Assembly: GCF_964340395.1 (NCBI RefSeq)
Contig: NC_135563.1
Coordinates: 1,562,501 to 1,602,500, forward strand
Length of the DNA: 40,000 nucleotides
Origin: Glandiceps talaboti
Lineage: Eukaryota > Hemichordata > Enteropneusta > Spengelidae
Reading direction: 5' to 3'
Shown here piece by piece: positions 14,524 to 26,100 of the stretch. The notes below the pieces were generated by a model that saw only the letters and a program-made list of their open reading frames with translations, was not told the DNA's origin and ran no database searches. The translations under genes and the position numbers were made by a program. Positions within the stretch are counted from its first letter, which is position 1, and the number at the start of each line of letters is the position of its first letter.

Positions 14524-14529
<6 letters not shown>
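14384..14529. repeat. Near-perfect hairpin, 69-bp arms, 8-base loop
   Basis: The left arm 14,384-14,452 is the reverse complement of the right arm 14,461-14,529 with one mismatch (CTCAGAG against CTCCGAG). The loop is ACAACTGA at 14,453-14,460. The outer end of the right arm merges with a (TA)n tract, and another (TA)n tract lies to the left. On the plus strand GTGGCAGAGCGCAATAG at about 14,371 and GGTTGTAACTC about 40 bp later are loosely like the A and B boxes of a tRNA-derived promoter, so a folded-back SINE fragment is possible. Other options are a MITE-type foldback, a precursor for small RNAs, or a palindromic sequencing or assembly artefact. The high arm identity argues for a recent origin or for artefact. 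Confidence 0.9.

Positions 14530-14560
<31 letters not shown>
14527..14560. repeat. (TA)n microsatellite
   Basis: An alternating TA run of about 34 bp that continues directly from the last bases of the hairpin's right arm. Confidence 0.95.
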
Positions 14561-14567
<7 letters not shown>

Positions 14568-14702
14568 TTTCATTCTTCTTTCGCCAAGTAGAGTGCTCGA
14601 TCACCTTGGAGAGCTATCATACATAGAAATGAAAGAAGACGAGTCTGATATTACATTGTGGATTTACACTACGGACCGTTTCACTAGGATCGTCGGGTGA
14701 GA

Positions 14703-16052
<1,350 letters not shown>

Positions 16053-16065
16053 TGACCTCTGACCT
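16053..16065. promoter_or_regulatory. Perfect DR1 nuclear-receptor-type motif
   Basis: TGACCT-C-TGACCT reads on the minus strand as two AGGTCA half-sites in direct orientation, separated by one base. This is the arrangement bound by RXR heterodimers, HNF4 and COUP-TF type receptors (known family knowledge). It lies at the edge of a less AT-rich, repeat-free stretch. No gene start was identified nearby, so function is inference. Confidence 0.35.
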
Positions 16066-16079
16066 CGGCAATAGCGTCT

Positions 16080-16960
16080 TCATTATCTCTCCCTGGTTTA
16101 TAAAACAGCTCTGTCTCCATGCCCTGCATTAAAGGCATCGTCTGTTATCGGAGGCTGGATAGCAACTTAAAGCAATTTGGGGATAATTGCTATTAAAGAC
16201 CTTAAAGAAAAGACATAGCATTAAAAAGAGAGTTGATTCGTGAGTCTGGGAAAGAGACATGCTAGAGATGGCATCAGACAAGATACATTAACCATCCAAT
16301 GTTAATAAAATGACTTCGTTCAACCGAAAACAGTTTAACAACTTAATTCTATGGGGCATCCGTGAGTGGTTTGAGACAACCTACACTCATTATTGTCCGA
16401 TCCAGACACGGACACTAGAAAAGATCGCTTTAATGAACTTTAATAGTTGATGAGCGTTATTGGCTATTATAAGGTCGTTTATGTAGACCCTTAAGGCGGA
16501 CAATTATCTTTGGTTATCGTGTTTGATAACTCCGAAGTCTCGGGGATTTATGCCGAATTATTAGTTAGCTAGATGGGTTCGGCGCCACTTGTCCACTTGT
16601 CTGTTTCACTGAATGGGAAGTCTGCTACACACACATGCCACATTGAAGCATGGAATTGGTTTGAGACGCAGGTGCATCACGGACGACACATCGTCTGAAC
16701 TGTCATCATTCTGATAGACTGTCAGTGTCAGTGTAAGTAACCTCGCTATGAGAAGACTGTAGGCTATGTCATATTATGCTATCGGTTATGATTGATGGTC
16801 AATACTGAACGCGTCGTGTATTCTGTTCAGCAACTTGACCCATGTGATGTTGCAACAGTCCTCATGGAATCTACTATAACCTGACAATGTCATTTATTGG
16901 TCAAACTATAAAATGAACGTGATTCCCAACCATTACTTGCAATGTAAACAATGTCAACTC
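16080..16960. other. Repeat-free, less AT-rich non-coding stretch
   Basis: This segment has no open frame above about 60 residues, no microsatellites and no satellite units. It has a more balanced composition than its surroundings and many homeodomain- or TCF-like words (TTAATAAAA near 16,303, CTTTAATGAACTTTAATAG near 16,427, TTATCTTTGGTTATC near 16,505). It could be a conserved regulatory element, but only comparison with related genomes could show this. Confidence 0.25.
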
Positions 16961-17865
16961 AAAGGCTAAATGTAAGTATGAGATAACAAGAATATCAGCA
17001 ATAATAATAACCATGACGCCTTATATTATATTACTATCACACAAGATTTAAACTGAATGCCTTTTGTAAGGGCAAAGTCGTTGGCTTTTCATTCCTACAC
17101 ACAATAATTGTTGAAATGCAACACAACATAATAATATGTGTATTGCGTTTCTGAGTCACCGGCCCATGTGCAAAGTTTACAAATAGTGAAAAACATATTT
17201 CTATATAAAAATATGTATCTGTCGTACAGATAGCAACAGTGAGACAAAATAAATCACAACGTATTACTTTGGAAGTTCTCATCTCCATAACTATATATAA
17301 ATATATTTACACAAATTGAATTAGCAGTAATCATTAAAATTTGAAACTTATTTGATTATGTATAATTACAATAATAAGGTCTGTGCAAACTGGTACGTGC
17401 GTCAATAAAAATGATAAAGGAGACACCATTTGATTTAGGGGGCTGGAGGAGTTTCGGAAAAAGACATTTGTCGCAGGCGAAATGCAGGGGGAAAATTTTT
17501 CTTGTTGTTTTGCAAGTGCAGAAACTAGCTACAAATGCCAAATTTCCAGGTACATGTGTTTCTACGGCGATACCTAAACTTTTAAAGTTTCTTGTTTGTA
17601 CTAACTGTTGGCAAATGCTGAAACGAAACAAAACAAAAGAGTACCATCGAATCAAATTACTAAAACTACTGACCTGACTTAGTACCTGTAATTTGTCAAG
17701 ATAAAATCATTTTAAATGGTATGGTATGCAACAGTATTCTTTGATAGAATTTATTACAGTGTTATTAAAATTTCAATTGTGATCAGGAAAGGGTACTGTT
17801 ATCACCTTGACATGTTAAAACAATACCAGATAGTATTCTTGTAGTCCTTGATCCAAAATGTTCTA
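16961..17865. other. Unique AT-rich DNA, possible old interspersed repeat
   Basis: Open frames overlap on opposite strands at 17,356-17,677 and lack domain-like features; they are probably not genes. The stretch around 17,411-17,470 (GGAGACACC, then a G-rich stretch and TTTCGGAAAAAG) has the feel of a degraded interspersed repeat, but no ends or target duplications could be found. Confidence 0.3.
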
Positions 17866-17905
17866 GGGGTGGAAGGGGGACCCCCCCCCCTCGTATCCAC
17901 CCTCA
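17866..17905. repeat. G-tract/C-tract hairpin-like stretch
   Basis: GGGGTGGAAGGGGGA is followed at once by ten C, then TCGTATCCACC. The flanking GGTGGA and TCCACC are complementary and the G and C runs can pair, giving an imperfect hairpin that could also form quadruplex or i-motif structures. Confidence 0.6.
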
Positions 17906-18044
17906 CTTCACTCCCTCAAACTTCTAGTCAACTTTAACCATCTACTTTCCAGTTAGACTAGCTACATCCATTGTTTCCTCTTACGTTTGAAATAAGCTAC
18001 ATCTATCATGTATGTCCCATATCCATAAAAAAATTGTTTTGTGC

Positions 18045-18166
18045 ATGTATGTATGTATGTATGTATGTATGTATGTATGTATGTATGTGTGTCTGTGTGT
18101 ATGTATGTGTGTATGTATGTATGTATGTATGTATGTATGTATGTATGTATGTATGCATGTATGTCT
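18045..18166. repeat. (GTAT)n microsatellite with GTGT interruptions
   Basis: About 120 bp of ATGT/GTAT repeats, interrupted near 18,088-18,115 by GTGTGTCTGTGTG and similar. The open frames reading YVCM and YIHT repeats on both strands come from this tract and are not genes. Confidence 0.97.
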
Positions 18167-18876
18167 AGTTGCTCTCGAAAAAAGTTTGCTGTCATGGTGA
18201 TTGAAAATAAAATTGGTGTTGGGTCCAAATCTTCCAGCCCATTTTGTTTCCGGCTTTGGACCACTCGATTTCCATAGCAGGGGTGTTGATTAGCTCTGAT
18301 ATGACTGACTTCCGGTAGGCCTAACACGTCACTGTACTCAATCGTGTGCACATTTGATTCTAATACATATGAATACATATAATAACGTTCCTACTGGCAG
18401 ATGATAAACCTTTCTGTGTTCTTTGCTCTTTGTCCAACCATTCAACTCAATGCGATAAATGTTCAATCTACTGTTTCTTATTCTGAACCAGTCAACAGAG
18501 GGTAAAAGGTCGAAGTCAGGGACTAGTGAATTTCTTGAGGGATGGAGGGGGGGGGGATCAGTGGATGTTGAATTTATCCATTGGGCCATCACATAGTCTC
18601 TGAACCTGAGGCATCTGTAAAAACCAAAACAGGCTGATCCCATCTTTGGTCAGTAGTTGACTATTTTATATTTAATATAGTTTTTTCACTCTCTGTCGAT
18701 CAAATGGTTACATAAAATACATTCTAAGATCGGGCAGTCCAGGGAGCTTTCACTAAATACATTAATCATATTAAGTATATATTACTAATTCGTCTGTTTA
18801 ATCAGAAATATAGGCAAAAGCTTGTCAAAATAACGAGAAACCGAAAAGAAAAGCCGAAAAAATATATTTGTGATGA
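18167..18876. other. Unique DNA with a short G10 homopolymer
   Basis: No gene is called. A minus-strand frame at 18,338-18,643 (101 codons) has no recognisable domain. An 8-bp inverted pair GGTCCAAA / TTTGGACC lies at 18,222 and 18,255. A run of ten G is at 18,547-18,556, the strand opposite of the C10 run at 17,881. Confidence 0.45.
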
Positions 18877-19221
18877 GGAGTTCAACGATTAAGATTCCCT
18901 TGGGTGTACAACAGAGAAATCAAAACAGAAAGGACAGAAATGTATAGGACAGCAGGGATTTGTACAGCAGTGTTTAACTGTGGGATAGTGTTTGGTTTAT
19001 GTGAACTTCTCGGCTCAGAGTCACTATCACAGATTTACGGTTTCTTGATTTGGTTGTTGTGCCATAGTGATTGTTTGCCTAACTACTTCTGTTATGACGA
19101 TGTTTGTCATTTGCATAAATCTTTGAAAAATTCGAACGCAGCTCCTCTACATCTAGTCTAGCTGCTAGACCTTCAAAATAATGTATCTGCTAGGTGCCAA
19201 AAACACATGAATCAGGACTAG
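18877..19221 (+). pseudogene. KDZ-like transposase fragment, decayed
   Basis: The frame is open from just after a TGA at 18,874 to a TAG at 19,159, continues in the same frame for 19 more codons, and stops again at 19,219. The part around GSESLSQIYGFL and CYDDVCHLHKSLKN resembles, from memory of the family, the catalytic region of Kyakuja-Dileera-Zisupton-type proteins found in many invertebrate genomes, where a YDD-x-CHL motif is followed by K and N residues. After the first stop the frame reads LLDLQNN and ARCQKHMNQD, which fits the expected later Cys/His stretch, but shortened. Known KDZ proteins run to many hundreds of residues, so this is at most a short remnant. No terminal repeats are visible. 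The family assignment rests on pattern memory and needs a profile search. Confidence 0.45.
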
Positions 19222-19659
19222 CTCAAAATTTTCCAGGGAATTAACACCACTGTACAGGCTTTTGGTTAGGATGATTCAAACACTCTGTTTGTCATATCAC
19301 AGAGGGACTGTAATATATTAATACATGCACTTGGGAAATATATATGAAAAATATAATAGGAAATATATGTGTGAACTTTGAAGTTGAAATCATATTCACA
19401 ACACTTTTATTTAGTGTGAGCACATACAACTTTTAAGGTTCGAACTACTAACCTTGACGAATACAAAAACCACAGGTTTGGTAGTAAGATTGTTTATAAT
19501 GGTATGATTCAAATTTGGACAATTGTTACCTATGAATCTCCTCCTTCCATACCATTTGCTACGTATACCTATGGCATCTCACTTAGTACCCATCCCTACC
19601 TTACACAGGTATACAATATGTTTCCGAATTTTTCGTTGACCAGGGAAGGTAATGTTTTC

Positions 19660-19702
19660 TCTCCGTCCATCCGTCTGTCTATCCGTTCGTCCATCCATCC
19701 AC

Positions 19703-19741
<39 letters not shown>

Positions 19742-19820
19742 GGTTTGCTCGTTCGTCTGTCCATCCACCCACATCTTTTGTATGTCTGTTAGTCTGTCTA
19801 TCTGTCTGGCTGTCTGTATA

Positions 19821-19873
<53 letters not shown>

Positions 19874-19888
19874 TTGTTTGTTTGTTTT
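19660..19888. repeat. Compound microsatellite (TCCA)n, (GT)n, (CTGT)n, (TTTG)n
   Basis: Degenerate TCCA/TCTG words run from about 19,660. A (GT)n tract of about 36 bp follows at 19,704-19,740, then mixed TCCA/TCTG to 19,815, a clean CTGT tract to about 19,870, then TTTG repeats to 19,888. CTGT and TTTG are the reverse complements of the CAGA and AAAC tracts at 14.0-14.2 kb. Frames reading LSVC or DRQT repeats are artefacts of this tract. Confidence 0.95.
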
Positions 19889-20420
19889 TTGTTTGTCAAC
19901 ATGCAATGTCAAAACTGCAGTTAACAGAATTTTTAGGCAACAGCTGATTAGACAATAATTGTAAATTAGATATTGATGAGTTATTTGCATAATTAATTAT
20001 ATTTATTACTTTGGCTGATATATTTCTGTTTCAAATACAAATAATTTGGTAATTATTCATATAAAATCAGGATACATATGTTATATTGATGATAGCTGTG
20101 ATTCCATGATTAATTTGCATAGTCATTGAATATCAATTATATATCATGTTTACAATTAATTGACATGTATTAGTTTTCAGAATTCATCACATTTAATGCC
20201 ATGGACGTATTGGTGTTTTTATGGTATTTATGTATGGATATTATGACTTGTATATTATATCTAATTTTAATTATGAGTGATATTTACAAATCATGTACTA
20301 TAATTTATACACAGTTCAGAATATCATCCAGCATGATTGGTATAATATGGTGTATACATTTCTATAGATTGGATAGGTGTTCCTTCCATGTTCAATAAAC
20401 TAATTTGCATAGTATAGCAT
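19889..20420 (-). repeat. Octamer-containing ~130-bp repeat, inverted copy B
   Basis: Read on the minus strand, this block repeats the word order of copy A: ACCAAATTAT, a TTTGAAA stretch, TAATTAATTATGCAAAT, then ACTCATCA, ending next to AAAC and CAGA repeats. Octamers (ATTTGCAT on plus) lie at 19,983, 20,113 and 20,403, spaced 130 and 290 bp, the second about two units. The copies are more diverged than in block A, and the unit between 20,113 and 20,403 has lost its octamer. The shared flank of compound CAGA/AAAC repeats makes common descent with block A likely. Confidence 0.65.
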
Positions 20421-20765
20421 GCAGTCTTTCTAAACATTGTTAATACTTTATTTCAAACAATATATAGGCAGACACACAAAATGGACAATTTAATTTTCAG
20501 TTGTTTATCTGTAAGTTATTGATTATTTTACCCTAGTAATATTATTTTAATAATTTTGAAAATAGTTTTAAATTGGATATTTTATATTCTGTATAGCTTT
20601 GTATTAAATCCATAGTGTTATGTGTATTTTTGTATTGGTAGACGAGCACTTAAAATTCCCGTTTGAGTATGGTATTGTAAGATAATGCTCCTGGTTCTGG
20701 AAAGTGAGGGCGTTGTGCACATTCCTTCATTCTTCAATACACTGCCACTCTTTACAGAAACAAGA
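20421..20765. other. Unique AT-rich intergenic DNA
   Basis: No gene, repeat or RNA feature is recognised. It lies immediately downstream of the predicted poly(A) site of the minus-strand exon. A plus-strand frame at 20,685-20,939 overlaps the predicted 3' UTR and shows no domain, so it is not called. Confidence 0.5.
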
Positions 20766-21046
20766 TGGGAGGCATTCAGTTTATTTATTTATAACATCTG
20801 GTGTATTTTTGTTGCGATAATGATAACTATTATAATTCTGTTTGGCAGCGATGGACACTATATTATCTATCATGTCGAATTTTGTCTAGTTTGCCATCAC
20901 CTAGGTTTCACTTCCTGCATTGGAACGGAACGTGTTTAGACTGCACAAAACTAATTGCATTTGCTGTAAAAATTTAAAGCTTTTACGATTCCATTCAATT
21001 CTCAACCTTTTCCATTTTGCTCGAGTGAGATAAGATCCAGCGTCAG
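20766..21046 (-). other. Predicted 3' UTR of the minus-strand terminal exon
   Basis: From the TGA at 21,047-21,049 down to about 20,766, the minus strand has no further coding signal and ends in two overlapping AATAAA words. The right-hand limit is set by the stop codon. The left-hand limit is an estimate from the usual 10-30 base distance between signal and cleavage site. Confidence 0.5.
20780..20789 (-). promoter_or_regulatory. Overlapping AATAAA poly(A) signals
   Basis: On the minus strand AATAAATAAA gives two overlapping AATAAA hexamers about 260 bases after the TGA stop of the terminal exon. A T/G-rich stretch (CTTGTTTCTGT) follows 15-25 bases further on, as expected for a downstream element. 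Confidence 0.55.
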
Positions 21047-21156
21047 TCAAATGAAGTCGTTCCAGTATGGAACATGTCTGCGATAAACTCGCTCAATTTG
21101 CTGGCCAATCGCTCTATATCTGCTGATCGTGTCCCAATTGTCGCTATCAATATGCA
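21047..21156 (-). CDS. Terminal coding exon of an unidentified gene
   Basis: On the minus strand a textbook acceptor (CATTGCTTCTTTCAG) ends at 21,157. The exon then begins TG in phase 1 and encodes 35 residues followed by TGA. The residues start HIDSDNWDTISRY, continue through AIGQQIERVYRR, and end PYWNDFI. The composition (charged, Trp- and Tyr-containing, amphipathic, few of the N/I/K/F runs typical of AT-rich non-coding DNA) is that of real protein. Poly(A) signals follow at the expected distance. I do not recognise the family. Only the C-terminus is here; upstream exons should lie at higher coordinates. The only GTAAGT donor seen between 21,157 and 21,535 (minus strand, near 21,270) is preceded by an in-frame stop in the phase this exon needs, so the next exon is probably beyond the satellites and beyond the window. 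A retained pseudogene exon is the main alternative. Confidence 0.55.
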
Positions 21157-21535
21157 CTGAAAGAAGCAATGAAATGAAATGTACACAACAACGGTTGTTA
21201 AAGTGCAATAGATGTCTATTTCAGCTCTATAACGATATCAGTAATGCATTGCGTCAACATCCACTTTCACTTACAGCATTACTTTCCAATTGCTTTTAAG
21301 ATATCTCAGTCCACAAAATCTCATCAGGCTGTCTCCCCATCTCGATACTTTCCATTAAACTTTAAGAATATAGCAGTCAATTTGGATAAGGCAGTGAGGC
21401 AATAGTGTCAATATTGAAATTGTTTCTTGTTAAATAAAACACTAGTAAGGTCACTTAGCGATCTACAAACTGTGTTTAGTACAGGTGCTGCTATTGGATA
21501 GCACATAAAGGTCAATACAAGCCAATTATGGTTAT
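21157..21535. other. Unique sequence between the exon and array 2, probably intron
   Basis: No open exon compatible with the phase of the terminal exon was found here on the minus strand. The segment includes the acceptor's pyrimidine tract and a GTAAGT word on the minus strand near 21,270. It grades into degenerate satellite units after about 21,536. Confidence 0.45.
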
Positions 21536-23192
21536 ACAGCAATAGCAATAGTGAACTGTTAACCATTTATTTACACGATAGTAGCAGAAGAGTACTGTGA
21601 ACAATAGGAGTATAATACTGTTAATGATAGAAGTAGAGTACCCCTAACAATAGTAGTAGAGTACTTTGAACGATAGTAGTTGAGTATTGTTAACAATAGC
21701 AGTAGAGTACTGTTAACAATAGTAGTAGAGTACTGTTAACAATAGTAGTTGAGTACTGTTAACAATAGTAGTAGAGTACTGTTAACAATAGCAGTTGAGT
21801 ACTGTTAACAATAGTAGTTGAGTACTGTTAACAATAGTAGTTGAGTACTGTTAACAATAGCAGTAGAGTACTGTTAACAATAGCAGTAGAGTACTGTTAA
21901 CAATAGTAGTAGAGTACTATTAACGATAGTGGTAGAGTACTGTTAACAATAGTAATAGAGTACTGTTAACGATAGTGGTAGAGTACTATTAATGATAGTG
22001 GTAGAGTACTTTTAGCAATAGTAGTAGAGTGCTATTAACGATAGTAGTAGAGTACTATTAACAATAGTAGTAGAGTACTATTAACAATAGTGGTAGAGTA
22101 CTGTTAACATAGTAGTAGAGTACTATTAACGATAGTGGTAGGGTACTGTTAACAATAGTGGTAGAGTACTGTTAACGATAGTAGTAGAGTACTGTTAACA
22201 ATAGCAGTTGAGTACTATTAACGATAGTGGTAGAGTAGTATTAACAATAGTGGTAGAGTACTGTTAACAAAATAGTAGAGTACTGTTAACATAGTAGTAG
22301 AGTACTGTTAACGATAGTGGTAGAGTACTGTTAACAATAGTAGTAGAGTACTGTTAACGATAGTGGTACAGTACAATTAACGATAGTGGTAGAGTACTGT
22401 TAACAATAGCGGTAGAGTACTTTTAACAATAGTAGTAGAGTACTATTGACGATAGTGGTAGAGTACTATTAACGATAGTAGTAGAGTATTGTTAACGATA
22501 GTGGTAGAGTACTATTAACGATAGTGGTAGAGTACTATTAACGATATTGGTAGAGTACTAAGTAACGATAGTGGTAGAGTACTATTAACGATAGTAGTAG
22601 AGTATTGTTAACGATAGTGGTAGAGTACTGTTAACATAGTAGTAGAGTACTGTTAACGATAGTAGTAGAGTACTATAAATAATAGCAGTAGAGTACTATT
22701 AACAATAGCAGTAGGGTACTGTTAACAATAGCAGTTGAGTACTGTTAACGATAGTGGTAGAGTACTATTAACAATAGTAGTAGAGTACTGTTAACAATAG
22801 TAATAGAGTACTGTTAACGATAGTGATAGAGTACTGTTAACGATAGCGGTAGAGTACTATTAACGATAGCGGTAGAGTACTGTTAACAATAGTAGTAGAG
22901 TACTGTAAACGATAGTAGTAGATTACTATTAACAGTAGCAGTTGAGTACTGTTAACAATAGTAGTAGAGTACTAATAACGATAGTAGTAGAGTACTTTTA
23001 ACAGTAGCAGTTGAGTACTGTTAACAATAGTAGTAGAGTACTATTAACAATAGCAGTAGAGTACTGTTAACAATAGTGGTAGAGTACTATTAACGATAGT
23101 GGTAGAGTACTATTAACGATAGTGGTAGAGTACTGTTAACAATAGTAGTAGAGTACTGTTAACAATAGCAGTAGAGTACTGTTAACAATAGT

Positions 23193-26100
23193 GGTAGAGT
23201 ACTGTTAACAATAGTGGTAGAGTACTATTAACAATAGCAGTAGAGTACTGTTAACAATAGTGGTAGAGTACTATTAACGATAGTGGTAGAGTACTATTAA
23301 CGATAGTGGTAGAGTACTGTTAACAATAGTAATAGAGTACTGTTAACAATAGTAGTAGAGTACTGTTAACAATAGCAGTAGAGTACTGTTAACAATAGTG
23401 GTAGAGTACTATTAACGATAGTGGTAGAGTACTATTAACGATAGTGGTAGAGTACTGTTAACAATAGTAATAGAGTACTGTTAACAATAGTAGTAGAGTA
23501 CTATTAACGATAGTGGTAGAGTACTATTAACGATAGTAGTAGAGTACTTTTAACAATAGCAGTAGAGTACTGTTAACAATAGTGGTAGAGTACTATTAAC
23601 GATAGTAGTAGAGTACTATTAACAATAGCAGTAGAGTACTGTTAACAATAGTAGTAGAGTACTATTAACGATAGTGGTAGAGTACTATTAACAATAGTAG
23701 TAGAGTACTATTAACAATAGCAGTAGAGTACTGTTAACAATAGTGGTAGAGTACTATTAACGATAGTGGTAGAGTACTATTAACGATAGTAGTAGAGTAC
23801 TTTTAACAATAGCAGTTGAGTACTGTTAACAATAGCAGTAGAGTACTGTTAACAATAGCAGTAGAGTACTGTTAACAATAGTAGTAGAGTACTGTTAACA
23901 ATAGTAGTAGAGTACTATTAACGATAGTGGTAGAGTACTGTTAACAATAGTAATAGAGTACTGTTAACGATAGTGGTAGAGTACTATTAATGATAGTGGT
24001 AGAGTACTTTTAGCAATAGTGGTAGAATACTGTTAACGATAGTGGTAGAGTACTATTAATGATAGTGGTAGAGTACTTTTAGCAATAGTGGTAGAGTACT
24101 GTTAACAATAGTAGTAGAGTGCTATTAACGATAGTAGTAGAGTACTATTAACAATAGTAGTAGAGTACTATTAACAATAGTGGTAGAGTACTGTTAACAT
24201 AGTAGTAGAGTACTATTAACGATAGTGGTAGAGTACTATTAACAATAGTGGTAGAGTACTGTTAACGATAGTAGTAGAGTACTGTTAACAATAGCAGTTG
24301 AGTACTATTAACGATAGTGGTAGAGTAGTATTAACAATAGTGGTAGAGTACTGTTAACAAAATAGTAGAGTACTGTTAACATAGTAGTAGAGTACTGTTA
24401 ACGATAGTGGTAGAGTACTGTTAACAATAGTAGTAGAGTACTGTTAACGATAGTGGTACAGTACAATTAACGATAGTGGTAGAGTACTATTAAAGATAGT
24501 AGTAGAGTACTTTTAACAATAGCAGTTGAGTACTGTTAACAATAGTAGTAGAGTACTATTGACGATAGTGGTAGAGTACTATTAACGATAGTAGTAGAGT
24601 ACTATTAACGATAGTGGTAGAGTACTATTAACGATAGTGGTAGAGTACTGTTAACGATAGTGGTAGAGTACTATTAACATAGTAGTAGAGTACTGTTAAC
24701 GATAGTAGTAGAGTACTATTAACAATAGTAGTAGAGTACTATTAACGATAGTGGTAGAGTACTATTAACGATATTGGTAGAGTACTAAGTAACGATAGTG
24801 GTAGAGTACTATTAACGATAGTAGTAGAGTACTATTAACAATAGTAGTAGAGTACTATTAACGATAGTAGTAGAGTACTATTAACGATAGTAGTAGAGTA
24901 CTGTTAACAATAGTAGTAGAGTACTGTTAACGATAGTGGTAGAGTACTATTAACGATAGTAGTAGAGTACTATTAACAATAGTGGTAGAGTACTATTAAC
25001 AATAGTAGTAGAGTACTGTTAACAATAGTAGTAGAGTACTGTTAACAATAGTAGTAGAGTACTATTAACGATAGTAGTAGAGTACTGTTAACGATAGTAG
25101 TAGAGTGCTATTAACAATAGTAGTAGAGTACTATTAACAATAGTAGTAGAGTACTATTAACAATAGTAGTAGAGTGCTATTAACGATAGTAGTAGAGTAC
25201 TATTAACGATAGTGGTAGAGTACTATTAACGATAGTGGTAGAGTACTATTAACAATAGTAGTAGAGTACTATTAACGATATTGGTAGAGTACTATTAACG
25301 ATAGTGGTAGAGTACTGTTAACGATAGTGGTAGAGTATTGTTAACGATAGTGGTAGAGTACTATTAACATAGTAGTAGAGTACTGTTAACGATAGTAGTA
25401 GAGTACTATTAACAATAGTAGTAGAGTACTATTAACGATAGTGGTAGAGTACTATTAACGATATTGGTAGAGTACTAAGTAACGATAGTGGTAGAGTACT
25501 ATTAACGATAGTAGTAGAGTACTATTAACAATAGTAGTAGAGTACTATTAACGATAGTAGTAGAGTACTATTAACGATAGTAGTAGAGTACTGTTAACAA
25601 TAGTAGTAGAGTACTGTTAACGATAGTGGTAGAGTACTATTAACGATAGTAGTAGAGTACTATTAACAATAGTGGTAGAGTACTGTTAACAATAGTAGTA
25701 GAGTACTGTTAACAATAGTAGTAGAGTACTGTTAACAATAGTAGTAGAGTACTATTAACGATAGTAGTAGAGTACTGTTAACGATAGTAGTAGAGTGCTA
25801 TTAACAATAGTAGTAGAGTACTATTAACAATAGTAGTAGAGTACTATTAACAATAGTAGTAGAGTGCTATTAACGATAGTAGTAGAGTACTATTAACGAT
25901 AGTGGTAGAGTACTATTAACGATATTGGTAGAGTACTATTAACAATAGTAGTAGAGTACTATTAACGATATTGGTAGAGTACTATTAACGATAGTGGTAG
26001 AGTACTATTAACGATATTGGTAGAGTACTATTAACGATAGTAGTAGAGTACTATTAACGATAGTGGTAGAGTACTATTAACGATAGTAGTAGAGTACTGT

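Noticed and set aside
17356-17677. Overlapping 99-codon minus and 88-codon plus frames
   Set aside because: Open on both strands at once, no domain, no splice or poly(A) signals; more likely chance or an old repeat.
17962-18378. 138-codon minus frame and matching plus frames around the GTAT tract
   Set aside because: The middle third is YIHT/YVCM from the microsatellite; the flanks are not protein-like.
19109-19116. An eighth octamer, ATTTGCAT
   Set aside because: It falls inside the KDZ-like frame (codons for the CHLHK motif) and has no surrounding 130-bp repeat words, so it was not counted with the octamer repeat.
19437-19452. GGTTCGAAC, like a tRNA B box
   Set aside because: Neither strand shows an A box or acceptor stem nearby.
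19504-19990. 147-codon plus frame and 103-codon minus frame
   Set aside because: Dominated by CTGT/GT microsatellite translation (LSVC, THTH, DRQT).
20685-20939. 84-codon plus frame
   Set aside because: Overlaps the predicted 3' UTR of the better supported minus-strand exon and shows no domain or conserved motif.
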